Assembly (NCBI GenBank): GCA_013696185.1 | Contig: JACCZA010000142.1 | Location: forward strand, 1 to 16,642 | DNA: 16,642 nt | Reading direction: 5' to 3' | Source: Actinomycetota bacterium | Lineage (GTDB): Bacteria; Actinomycetota; Thermoleophilia; Gaiellales; Gaiellaceae | In this document: one piece after another, positions 7,100 to 16,557 of the stretch | Numbering within the stretch: position 1 is the stretch's first letter | Layout: every line of letters starts with the position of its first letter | Made by a program: the position numbers and the translations under genes | Notes under the pieces: generated by a model | Database searches by the model: none | Seen by the model: only the letters and a program-made list of their open reading frames with translations | Told to the model about the DNA's origin: nothing

Positions 7100-8215
7100 T
7101 CAGGCAGCGACGAGCTCCCCGCGCTTGGAGCGGACGCCCTCGAGCAGCTCTTCGAACGAGTCGGCGAACTTCTGCACGCCCTCCTCCTCGAGCGTGAGCA
7201 CGACGTCGTCGTAGTCCAGGCCGACCTCGGCGAGCTGGGTGAGCAGCTGCCGTGCCTCGTCAACGCCCTGCTCGAGCGTCTCCGCGACCTCTCCGTGCTC
7301 CTGGAAGGCCTGCACCGTCTCCTGCGGCATCGTGTTGATGGTCTCCGGGCCGATCAGCTCCTCCACATACAGGACGTCGCGGTAGTCGGGATTCTTCGTC
7401 GAGGTCGAGGCCCAGAGGCAGCGCTGCCTCGTCGCGCCCTTGCTCTGGAGATACTCCCAGCGCTCGCCCGAGAACGCCTCCCGGTAGTGCTCGTAGGCGA
7501 GCTTCGCGTTCGCGATCGCGAGCTTGCCGCGGAGAGCGAGCGCCTTGGCGCCGCCGATCGCCTCGAGGCGCTTGTCGGCCTCGGTGTCGACGCGCGAGAC
7601 GAAGAAGCTCGCGACGGAGGCCACGAGGGACGGGTCGCCGCCCGCCGAGACGAGCCGCTCGATGCCGCGGATGTACGCCTCGACGACCTCGCGGTAGCGC
7701 TCGAGCGAGAAGATCAGCGTGATGTTGATCGACGTGCCCTTCGCGATCGCGTCCTCGATCGCGCCGAGCCCCGGCTTCGTCGCGGGGATCTTGACGAGCA
7801 GGTTCGAGCGGTCGATCCACTCGTGCAGGCGCATCGCCTCGTCGAAGGTCTCCTCGCGCTCGTAGGCAAGCGTCGGATCGACCTCCATCGAGACGTAGCC
7901 GTCCTGCCCCTTGCCCTTGTCCCAGACTCGCCGCAGGAGGTCGCAGGCGTCCTGGATGTCCTTCACGGCGAGCTCGAGGAAGATCTCCTTCGCGTCGGTC
8001 TCGCCGCCGGAGAGGAGCTCCTTCATCTGCTCGTCGTAGGCCTCGCCCGAGGCGATCGCCTTCTGGAAGATGGTGGGGTTCGAGGTCACGCCGACGACGG
8101 CGTCCTCCTTCATCATCCGCTCGAGCTCGCCCTCGTGGACGAGCTTGCGGGAGAGCACGTCGATCCAGACGCTCTGGCCGAGCGCGCTCAGTTGGTGGAG
8201 CCGGCTCTTAGGCAT
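7100..8215 (-). CDS. tal: Transaldolase
   Basis: Transfers a dihydroxyacetone unit from sedoheptulose 7-phosphate to glyceraldehyde 3-phosphate, giving erythrose 4-phosphate and fructose 6-phosphate; cytoplasmic TIM barrel. Length 371 residues, as in the actinobacterial subfamily (about 370). Motifs: QSVWID with D19, GVTSNPTIF (42-50), LLVKIPAT with Schiff-base K142, GTSINITLIFS, and QRCLWASTSTKNPDY. The start ATG lies inside the last codons of rpiB (8-base overlap), with AAGGAG about 8 bases upstream. The stop is one base before the pgi start. It sits between rpiB and pgi, as expected for the non-oxidative branch. Confidence 0.96.
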   Translation of the reverse strand: MPKSRLHQLSALGQSVWIDVLSRKLVHEGELERMMKEDAVVGVTSNPTIFQKAIASGEAYDEQMKELLSGGETDAKEIFLELAVKDIQDACDLLRRVWDKGKGQDGYVSMEVDPTLAYEREETFDEAMRLHEWIDRSNLLVKIPATKPGLGAIEDAIAKGTSINITLIFSLERYREVVEAYIRGIERLVSAGGDPSLVASVASFFVSRVDTEADKRLEAIGGAKALALRGKLAIANAKLAYEHYREAFSGERWEYLQSKGATRQRCLWASTSTKNPDYRDVLYVEELIGPETINTMPQETVQAFQEHGEVAETLEQGVDEARQLLTQLAEVGLDYDDVVLTLEEEGVQKFADSFEELLEGVRSKRGELVAA

Positions 8216-8662
8216 TCGACATCTCCTTCTCCATGGCTTCGATCTTCTGCAGGCGGCGCACGTAGCGCTCGCCCTCCGAGAACTCCGCGGCGAGGAACGC
8301 GCGCACGAGCTCGACCGCGAGGTCGGCGCCGATCACGCCCGAGCCGAGGCAGAGCACGTTCAGGTCGTCGTGCTCGACGCCCTGGTGAGCGGAATAGGTG
8401 TCGTGGCACATCGCGGCGCGGATACCCGGAACCTTGCAGGCCGCCACCGCTGCGCCCACGCCCGAGCCGCAGACGAGCACGCCCCGGACCGCCTCGCCGC
8501 CCGTCACCGCCTCGCCGATCTCCCTCGCCTTGTCGGGGTAGTCCACCATCGGCCGCTCGGCGGCGACCCCGAGGTCGACGGTCTCGTGGCCGAGGGAGGC
8601 GAGCTCCTCGAGCACGCGCTCGCGCAGCTTGACGCCGCGGTGGTCGAAGGCGACGGCGACTC

Positions 8663-8666
<4 letters not shown>
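8208..8666 (-). CDS. rpiB: Ribose-5-phosphate isomerase B (RpiB/LacAB family)
   Basis: Interconverts ribulose 5-phosphate and ribose 5-phosphate. The protein is 152 residues, normal for the family. Visible: AFDHRGVKLRE with D8/H9, DYPDKAREIGEAV, the active-site VCGSGVG with catalytic C66, PGIRAAMCHDTYSAHQGVEHDDLNVL with H99, and the C-terminal phosphate-binding arginine segment RYVRRLQKI. Compared with E. coli RpiB (from memory), the usual CGTGIG reads CGSGVG, the usual Asn after H99 is Asp (D100), and the AANK motif reads AACK (C77). This fits a divergent subfamily, and substrate choice could differ from plain ribose 5-phosphate. The GTG start at 8666 overlaps the tkt stop (GTGA); the end overlaps the tal start by 8 bases. 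Confidence 0.9.
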
Positions 8667-10680
<2,014 letters not shown>

Positions 10681-10684
<4 letters not shown>

Positions 10685-12048
10685 GTCACTCCCCGGTAGA
10701 GATTGCGCTGTTCCTCGCGAGCTGAACGATACGCTTCCACCCGTTCCTCCCGGGGCTCGAACGTCCGGCCGAGCGGGGTGGGCGCGGGCTCCTCGCCGAG
10801 GCGCTCGAGCGTGAGGTTGACGACCCCGAGCGACGAGGCCTCCGGCTCGGCCGAGGCGGTCACCGGGAGGGCGAGCACGTCGGCCAGCACCTGGATCCAG
10901 GCCGGCTGCGACAGGAGCGCCTTGCCGGTGGCGACGACCTCGCGCACCTCCGGCATGCGCTCGGCGATGTCCGCGACGCGCAGGGCGATGCCCTCGAGCG
11001 CCGCCTGGTAGACGTCCTCAGGGGTCGTCGCCAGCGAGAGACCCGCGACCGCGCCCCTCGCGCGCCCGTTCCAGCCCGTCGCCCGCTCGCCGCCGAGGAG
11101 GGGCAGGAACGTGAGCCCGTGCTCCCCCGGCACGCGCCCTTCGAGCCCCGGCTCGTCGGGCAGCTTCAGGGTGCGCTCGAGCCAGCTCACCAGATTGCCG
11201 CCATCCGACAGCGAGCCGCCCTCGACGAGGCGTCGCTCGTCGATCCGGTAGAGGAAGAGGCCTGGCCGCGGCCGGGCGTCCTCTGCCTCGTAGGCGGTGC
11301 GGAAGGCTCCCGACGTGCCCATCATCAGGGCCGCGCGCTCGCGCGTGAGGCACCCCGAGCCGACGTTCGAGGTCGCCCCGTCACCGTCGGCCGGGTACCA
11401 CGCGGGCCCGGACCCGACGGGCTCGCCGCCGAGCTCGGGCAGGCGCTCGGGCTCGAGGCCGAGCGCCTCGAGCAGCTCACCGTCCCAGGCCAGGGTGTGG
11501 ACGTCGAGAAGGCCGGTGGCCGAGGCCATCGACACGCTCGCCCGCGCCTCCCCGGCGAGCTCCTGCAGGAGGTACTCGCCGAGCCCCACGAAGCGGGCGG
11601 CGCGGGTGAAGACCTCCGGGCTCGTCTCCCGGAGCCAGGCCAGCTTCGCCGGCCAGAAGCTCGGGTGCAGCGGCGCGCCGGTCCGCGCGTGAACGGCGTC
11701 CCCGTCGAGTCGCCGGGCGAGGTGCTCGGCGTGGTCGACCGAGCGCGTGTCTCCCCAGGTGAGCAGGGGCGTCAGCGGCCTGCCGCCGCGGTCGAGGGCC
11801 ATGAAGCTATGCCAGAAGCAGGAGCAGCCGACGGCGTCGTAGCGATCGTCGGGCTCGAGCGCGTCCTCGATCGCGCCGCGTGTGGCGGCGACGAGCTCCC
11901 CGGGGTCGAACTCCACGCGCCCGTCGCGTCCACGGGAGGCCTCCCAGCGGCGCTGTGCCGAGTCGCCGGAGAGCACGCGGCCGGACTCGTCGTAGAGGCG
12001 CGCCCGCACCGACGAGCTGCCGACGTCGATCGCGAGGACGCGCGTCAC
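10681..12048 (-). CDS. gntK: FGGY-family gluconokinase
   Basis: Phosphorylates D-gluconate with ATP to 6-phosphogluconate, the substrate of Gnd three genes further along. Length 455 residues, slightly short for FGGY kinases (about 500). Visible: the N-terminal phosphate loop LAIDVGSSSVRARLYD (5-20), the FWHSFMALDRGGRPLTPLLTWGDTRS region, RTGAPLHPSFWPAKLAWL, SMASATGLLDVHTLAWD, GDGATSNVGSG with the probable catalytic base D223, and MGTSGAFRT. These match FGGY gluconokinases such as B. subtilis GntK better than xylulokinases, as I remember them. The adenosine motif reads ATGKALLSQPAW (373-384), where a second Gly is usual at K376. First gene of the operon. The GTG start at 12048 leads straight into the first beta strand and lies 9 bases after a -10-like box. 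Xylulokinase-like specificity is the main alternative. Confidence 0.85.
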
Positions 12049-12069
12049 CGCGCCACTACCCTAGTTCGG
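12049..12069. promoter_or_regulatory. 21-bp divergent promoter with shared -10 sequence
   Basis: Only 21 bases separate the GTG of gluconokinase (- strand) from the ATG of the ABC-F gene (+ strand). TACCCTA at 12057-12063 supplies TACCCT on the + strand, 7 bases before ATG, and TAGGGT on the - strand, 9 bases before GTG. Both fit TANNNT and would give leaderless or nearly leaderless mRNAs. The -35 regions would have to lie inside the opposite gene, and none matches TTGACA well. Confidence 0.55.
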
Positions 12070-13935
12070 ATGGCAGTCGTGATCGCATCCAACCTCCGCA
12101 AGGAGCTCTCGGGCGACCCCCTCTTCGACGGCGTCTCGTTCAAGGTCGAGCGCCGCGACCGCGTGTCGCTCTCGGGGCCGAACGGCGCCGGCAAGACGAC
12201 GCTGCTGCGCGCGCTCGCGGGCCAGACCGAGCTGCACGGCGGCGAGCTCGCCTTCGCGAAGGGGACACGGGTTGCGCTCCACGACCAGCGCCCGCCGCTG
12301 GAGCGCGGGCTCACGCTCGGGAGCTACGTGCTCGGCGGCGCGGGGGAGCTCGTGGGCCTCGAGCGGGAGCTCCGCCGGCTCGAGAGCGCGATGGCTGCCG
12401 GCCAGCACGACGAGTCGACGCTGCGACGCTACGCCGAGGCCCAGACACGACTCGAGCACGGGGGCGGCTACGCCTGGCGCGAGCGTCTCGGCTCGGTGCT
12501 CCGCGGCCTCGGCTTCGAGGACGCCGAGCTCGAGCGGGCGCTCGAGACCTTCTCCGGCGGCGAGCTGACCCGCGCCTCGCTCGCGCGCGCGCTCGCGGGC
12601 GACCCGGATCTGCTCCTGCTCGACGAGCCGACGAACCACCTCGACGTCGCCAGCCTCGAGTGGCTCGAGCAGGAGCTCGGCACGATCGACGCGGCGGTGA
12701 TGATCGTCGCGCACGACCGCTGGTTCCTCGAGGCGACCTGCAACGCCGTGCTCGAGCTCGACGGTGGGCGCTCGACCTTCTTTCCGGGCCCGTGGCACGT
12801 CTGGCGGCAGGAGCGGGAGGCCCGCGCGCTCGCGCTCGCGAAGACCGCCGAGCGCCAGGCGGAGGACATCGCGCGGCTCGAGCGCTTCGTCGCGCGCTTC
12901 CGCTACGGCACGAAGTCGCGCCAGGCGCAGTCGAAGCTGAAGCAGCTCGGCAGGATCGAGCGGGAGCGCGTGGTGGTGCCCGCCGCCGGTCGCCGGACGC
13001 TCGGCTTCGAGTTCCTGAAGCCTCCCCGCAGCGGGCGAACGGTGCTGGAGGTGGAGGACCTGGAGCTTGCGCTCGGCGGGCGGACGCTGCTGCGCGGGGC
13101 GACCTTCGCCCTCGAGCGGGGAGAGCACGTGGCCCTCGTCGGGCCCAACGGCAGCGGCAAGACCACGCTGCTCGAGACGATCCTGGGGAACCGGCCCGAG
13201 CAGGGAGGACGGGCGCGGCTCGGCTACGGCGCCGAGGCCGCCTACTTCTCCCAGCACGAGATCGAGCTCGACGAGCGCGGCACCGTGCTCGAGTGCACGC
13301 AGTCGGCCACCGGCCTGCAGCGCCCGCAGGCACAGGCGCTGCTCGGGCGCTTCCTCTTCTCCGGCTGGGGGGAGCACGAGAAGCCGGTCGCGGCGCTCTC
13401 GGGCGGCGAGCGGCGGCGACTCGCGCTCGCGCTCGTCGTCGCGTCCGGCGCCAACTTCCTCGTGCTCGACGAGCCGACGAACCACCTCGACCTCGAGAGC
13501 CGTGAGGCCCTCGAGGCGGCGCTCGAGGCGTTCCCCGGGACGGTGCTGATCGTCTCCCACGACCGCGCGCTCCTCGACGCGGTCGCCGAGCGCACGCTCG
13601 CGCTCGAGGACGGGGCGCTCCGCTCGTACACCGGCGGCTGGGCCGACTACGTTGCTCTGCGCGACCAGTCGGCGCCGGCCGCCGCCGCGGACGTGCCGCC
13701 GACCGCGCCGAGGCAACGGACGAAGCCGCCGAGGCGCCAGCCGGCGCCTCGCCCGACCGAGCTCGAGCGCCTCGAGGGGGAGATCGCCCGGCGCGAGGGC
13801 CAGATCGCGACGCTCGAGGGACGGCTCGCCGAGGACTGGTCCGACGTCGGCTCGATCGCGGCCCATCGGCGGGCGCGAGAGGAGCTGCAGGCGTTACTCG
13901 AGCGCTGGGAGAACCTGGCGCGGGTGGAAACGTAG
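12070..13935 (+). CDS. ABC-F family ATPase (two ABC domains, no membrane domain)
   Basis: Soluble duplicated ABC ATPase of the ABC-F class, whose characterised members act on ribosomes (translation factors or antibiotic-resistance proteins). 621 residues. First ABC domain: Walker A GPNGAGKT (36-43), signature FSGGELTR (161-168), Walker B and D-loop LLLLDEPTNHLD (181-192), switch H215. A charged helical linker spans about 240-310. Second domain: Walker A GPNGSGKT (358-365), signature LSGGERRR (443-450), LVLDEPTNHLD (464-474), H497. After a Pro/Ala-rich stretch (535-562), residues 563-618 form a Glu/Arg-rich coiled coil like the C-terminal domain of Uup. The helical insert at about 92-136 would be the short arm. 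Both ATPase sites look intact. The start has no Shine-Dalgarno and fits a leaderless mRNA; the frame stays open upstream but only as a shadow of the kinase gene. Exact role unknown; nothing nearby suggests resistance. Confidence 0.93.
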   Translation: MAVVIASNLRKELSGDPLFDGVSFKVERRDRVSLSGPNGAGKTTLLRALAGQTELHGGELAFAKGTRVALHDQRPPLERGLTLGSYVLGGAGELVGLERELRRLESAMAAGQHDESTLRRYAEAQTRLEHGGGYAWRERLGSVLRGLGFEDAELERALETFSGGELTRASLARALAGDPDLLLLDEPTNHLDVASLEWLEQELGTIDAAVMIVAHDRWFLEATCNAVLELDGGRSTFFPGPWHVWRQEREARALALAKTAERQAEDIARLERFVARFRYGTKSRQAQSKLKQLGRIERERVVVPAAGRRTLGFEFLKPPRSGRTVLEVEDLELALGGRTLLRGATFALERGEHVALVGPNGSGKTTLLETILGNRPEQGGRARLGYGAEAAYFSQHEIELDERGTVLECTQSATGLQRPQAQALLGRFLFSGWGEHEKPVAALSGGERRRLALALVVASGANFLVLDEPTNHLDLESREALEAALEAFPGTVLIVSHDRALLDAVAERTLALEDGALRSYTGGWADYVALRDQSAPAAAADVPPTAPRQRTKPPRRQPAPRPTELERLEGEIARREGQIATLEGRLAEDWSDVGSIAAHRRAREELQALLERWENLARVET

Positions 13936-13944
13936 CGGGGCGTA

Positions 13945-14559
13945 CTACGTCGTCGTGTGCTCGGGGCCGAGCTTCTCGACTACGGCCTCCGCGACTGCCC
14001 GGATCGGCCGTCCCGCCAGCTGGCTCGCTCGCCGCAGCCGCGCGAACGCCTCGGCCTCCGGGATGCCCTCCTTCGCCATCAGAAGGCCCTTCGCCCGCTC
14101 GATCACCTTGCGCGCGGCGAGCGCCTCCGCGAGCGAGTCTGCCTCTTCCCTCACGGCGGCGAGCTCGTCGTGCCGTGCGCGCGCGGTCGCGATCGCCGGC
14201 AGCAGATCGGACTCGCGGAAGGGCTTCACGAGGTAGCCGAAGACGCCGGCCTCGACGGCCCGCGCGACGAGCTCGCCCTGCCCGTACGCCGTCAGCATCA
14301 CGATCGGGATCGGCCGCTCCGCGAGGATTCTCCGCGCCGCCTCGATCCCGTCGAGTCTGGGCATCTTCACGTCGAGCACGGCGAGGTCGGGCCGCTCGCT
14401 GCGCGAGAGCTCGACCGCCTCGAGCCCGTCGCGCGCCTCCGCGCAGACCTCGAGTCCCGCGCGCTCGAGCAGGTCGCGCAGGTCGAGCCGGATGATCGTC
14501 TCGTCCTCCGCGATCAGGATCCTCGTGCGACGCCCCGGTTCGGCGCCGGCAGCACTCAT
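13945..14559 (-). CDS. pdtaR: ANTAR-domain response regulator, PdtaR-like
   Basis: A response regulator that binds RNA rather than DNA; ANTAR proteins act as antiterminators or translation regulators at two-hairpin RNA motifs. 204 residues. Receiver domain about 12-128: acidic pocket E18/D19, phospho-acceptor D63 (in VLDVKMPRLDG), T90, K112 (YLVKPF). A helical linker about 130-145 leads to the ANTAR domain about 146-196, with KVIERAKGLLMAKEGIPEAEAF and a following RxxSQxxGRPIRAVAEAVV. The whole layout matches M. tuberculosis PdtaR as I remember it. The start ATG overlaps the Nudix stop (ATGA). The frame is open further upstream but that part is the shadow of the Nudix gene. The partner kinase is almost certainly the HisKA_2 protein two genes upstream. 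Convergent with the ABC-F gene across only 9 bases. Confidence 0.92.
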   Translation of the reverse strand: MSAAGAEPGRRTRILIAEDETIIRLDLRDLLERAGLEVCAEARDGLEAVELSRSERPDLAVLDVKMPRLDGIEAARRILAERPIPIVMLTAYGQGELVARAVEAGVFGYLVKPFRESDLLPAIATARARHDELAAVREEADSLAEALAARKVIERAKGLLMAKEGIPEAEAFARLRRASQLAGRPIRAVAEAVVEKLGPEHTTT

Positions 14560-15017
14560 GCGCTCGTCCACTCGAGGCTCAGCGCCCGCAGGACCTCGTG
14601 CGTGTCGGGCCAGCGCAGGAGCGCGAGCGCCTCGTCGGCGGAGCACCAGCGGAAGGCGTCGTGCTCGTCGTTCAGCCGCGGCCGCCACTCCGCGGGAGCC
14701 TCGGCCGCGAAGCACTCGACGGTGACCGCCTGCACGTCCGGGTCGAAGCGAGCGCGCACCTCGGGCGCCTCCTCGCTCAGGGGATAGACATACCGCCGTT
14801 CGAGCTCGCGGAGGGATCCCCGCACGTCGAGCGCCGTCTCCTCCCACACCTCCCGCACCGCGGCCTCGGCGGCGGTCTCGCCCACTTCGAGCGCTCCGGC
14901 GACGACGTGCCAGTAGCTCTCGTACCGGGGCGTGCGGTGCAGGACGAGGAACTCCGGCTCCGACTCGTCACCGAGCCGCCGGTGGAGGAAGACGAGCACC
15001 TCGTGCGGAAGCCTCAT
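14556..15017 (-). CDS. Nudix hydrolase
   Basis: Hydrolyses a nucleoside diphosphate linked to another group; exact substrate not determinable. 153 residues with the Nudix box at 41-63: G41, E47, R55-E56, E59-E60, L63 (GALEVGETAAEAAVREVWEE and TAL). The glycine usual near the end of the box is Ala (A62), while all metal-binding glutamates are present. The sequence before the box (RYESYWHVVAGAL) and a C-terminal EHDAFRWCSADEALALL resemble the NudB/dihydroneopterin-triphosphate group in a general way, but this is weak. It is tightly placed between kinase and regulator: its ATG overlaps the kinase stop and its stop overlaps the regulator ATG, both as ATGA. It is therefore probably made at a fixed ratio with the signalling pair. 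No signal peptide or membrane segment. Confidence 0.9.
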   Translation of the reverse strand: MRLPHEVLVFLHRRLGDESEPEFLVLHRTPRYESYWHVVAGALEVGETAAEAAVREVWEETALDVRGSLRELERRYVYPLSEEAPEVRARFDPDVQAVTVECFAAEAPAEWRPRLNDEHDAFRWCSADEALALLRWPDTHEVLRALSLEWTSA

Positions 15018-16423
15018 GCCGGGAAGACGACCTCGGCGCGCGTCCCGGGCCCCTGCTCGAACGAGAGCGTCCCCCGCAGCTCGTCGCGGACGAGCGCCTG
15101 CACGATCGAGAGACCCGTGCCCGTGCTCTCACCGCTCGTCCCCTCGCCGTCGTCGGCGATCGCGAGCACGATCTCGCCGTCACGCCGGGCGAGCTCCACC
15201 CGCACCGTCTCGCCTCCGTGCTCGAGCGCGTTGCCGAGGAGCTCGCTGAAGACGAGCGCGAGCGCGGTCGCCCGGCTGCCCGCGAGCGACACCTCCTCGA
15301 GCTCGGCCGCGACCCGCTTCGCGGACCCGAGCCCCTGCACGAGCATCGCCCGCAGGCGCTCGAGCAGCTCCGCCAGCTGGACGTCGTCGTCGTGGCGCTC
15401 GGTCAGGATCTCGTGCACCGTCGCGATCGCGAGGATGCGGTTGACCGAGTCGTCGAGCGCCTTGCGCGGCTCGACCTCGTCCGGGCTGCGCGCCTGCAGC
15501 CGCAGGAGGGAGGCGACTGTCTGGAGGTTGTTCTTCACGCGGTGGTGGATCTCCTGGGCGAGCACGCCGCGCATGACGGCGCGCCCGTGCTCGAGCGCGA
15601 CGGCGGCGTGGTGGGCGATCGCCTCGAGCAGGCCGATCTCCTGCTCGGTGAACGGCGAGTCCCGGTCGCACACGAGCTCTCCGATCTGGCGACGCTTCCA
15701 GCGCAGCGGCAACCGCACCGCGTAGGCGCCCGGGCGTCCCTCCGGCCACGCGATCTTGCCGTCCTCGAGCACGACCGCGGCGCCGGTCGCGCCGACGGCT
15801 GCCGTCGTCGTCTCGACGATCGCCTCGAGCGACTCCTCGAGGTAGAGCGACTCGGACACGGCCTCCGAGATCTTGGCCAGGGCCTCGAGCTCGACGACCC
15901 GCCGCTGCGCCGCCTCGTAGAGCCGCGCGTGCTCGATCGACTGCGCCACCTGGGCCGCGATCGCGAGCAGCAGCTCGATCTCGCCCTCGCCGAACGCACG
16001 CGGCACCCGAGTGCGCACGTTCAGCGCGCCCTCGAGCGTGTCCCGCATCAGGATCGGGACGGCGAGGATCGACTCGTACTCGTCCTCCGGCAGGTTGCTG
16101 AAGCGCCGGAAGCGCGGGTCGAGATGGGCCTGCGCCGGCAGCATCACGGGGCGGCGCTCGACGGCCGCAGCGCCGGTGATCCCCTCCCCGGGACGGAGCC
16201 GGGGCCGCCGCGTCATCTCCTCCACGCGCGTGCCGTGCGTGGCCCGCAGCACGAGCTCGTCCGCGCGCCCGTCGTAGAGGTAGACGAAGCAGGCGTCGGC
16301 CTCGAGCGCGCTCGCGACCTTGCGCGCGACGAGCTCGAGCACCTCCTGCAGGTCGAGCGTCGAGTTCACCGCCGCGATCGTCTCGGTGAGCAGGCTCAGG
16401 TGCCGCGACGAGACGTCCATCAC
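15014..16423 (-). CDS. Dual-GAF HisKA_2 sensor histidine kinase, PdtaS-like
   Basis: Soluble histidine kinase, 469 residues, no transmembrane segment. Domain order: GAF at about 24-165, a linking helix about 165-182, a second GAF-like domain at about 183-280, HisKA_2 dimerisation domain with EIHHRVKNNLQTVASLLRLQ (291-310; phospho-acceptor within H293-H294), and HATPase_c with N-box ELLGNALEHGG (394-404), G1 DDGEG (424-428) and G2 GTGLS (435-439). The H-box is almost the same as in mycobacterial PdtaS, which pairs with the ANTAR regulator PdtaR; PdtaS has GAF plus PAS, while this protein appears to have two GAFs. First gene of the kinase-Nudix-ANTAR operon; its stop overlaps the Nudix ATG. The start is GTG at 16423 or ATG at 16420 (adjacent), a few bases behind the -10 box TACAAT. 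Ligand unknown. Confidence 0.92.
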   Translation of the reverse strand: MMDVSSRHLSLLTETIAAVNSTLDLQEVLELVARKVASALEADACFVYLYDGRADELVLRATHGTRVEEMTRRPRLRPGEGITGAAAVERRPVMLPAQAHLDPRFRRFSNLPEDEYESILAVPILMRDTLEGALNVRTRVPRAFGEGEIELLLAIAAQVAQSIEHARLYEAAQRRVVELEALAKISEAVSESLYLEESLEAIVETTTAAVGATGAAVVLEDGKIAWPEGRPGAYAVRLPLRWKRRQIGELVCDRDSPFTEQEIGLLEAIAHHAAVALEHGRAVMRGVLAQEIHHRVKNNLQTVASLLRLQARSPDEVEPRKALDDSVNRILAIATVHEILTERHDDDVQLAELLERLRAMLVQGLGSAKRVAAELEEVSLAGSRATALALVFSELLGNALEHGGETVRVELARRDGEIVLAIADDGEGTSGESTGTGLSIVQALVRDELRGTLSFEQGPGTRAEVVFPA

Positions 16424-16433
16424 ACGCCCGCCG

Positions 16434-16439
16434 ATTGTA
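16434..16439 (-). promoter_or_regulatory. Probable -10 element of the kinase-Nudix-ANTAR operon
   Basis: TACAAT on the - strand, one base off TATAAT, in otherwise very GC-rich DNA. It ends 10 bases before the GTG at 16423 and 13 before the ATG at 16420. This predicts an mRNA with a leader of only a few bases. No Shine-Dalgarno is present. No clear -35 at the expected distance. Confidence 0.6.
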
Positions 16440-16544
16440 GGCGCGCCGACGCGCGAGAGCTCGCGCCCGGACGGCTCAAGCTCCGCCCGGATCTGTCGAT
16501 GGATCGAGGAGTCCCGGATCGAGTTAACAATGTCCTTACGCCCT

Positions 16545-16552
16545 GGAGGGAG
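16545..16552 (+). promoter_or_regulatory. Strong ribosome-binding site GGAGGGAG
   Basis: GGAGGGAG lies 5 bases before an in-frame TTG at 16558. It supports the TTG as the start of the gene running off the right edge, against the GTG at 16585, which instead has a leaderless-type -10 box. Confidence 0.5.
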
Positions 16553-16557
16553 TTTCT

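Noticed and set aside
6680..8632. A 650-residue open frame on the + strand opposite pgi, tal and rpiB
   Set aside because: Antisense to three clearly recognised genes and spans their boundaries; composition is a frame shadow.
11119..12069. An in-frame upstream extension of the ABC-F gene, making a 938-residue protein
   Set aside because: It lies entirely antisense to gluconokinase, has low-complexity Arg/Ala/Gly content and no domain; the ABC fold starts normally at 12070 behind a -10 box.
12070..13935. The ABC-F protein as an antibiotic-resistance determinant
   Set aside because: Class membership alone does not show this; it has a Uup-like C-terminal coiled coil and no resistance-type context.
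14560..14847. A longer N-terminus for the ANTAR regulator
   Set aside because: This part is the out-of-frame shadow of the Nudix gene; the receiver domain begins normally after the ATG at 14559.
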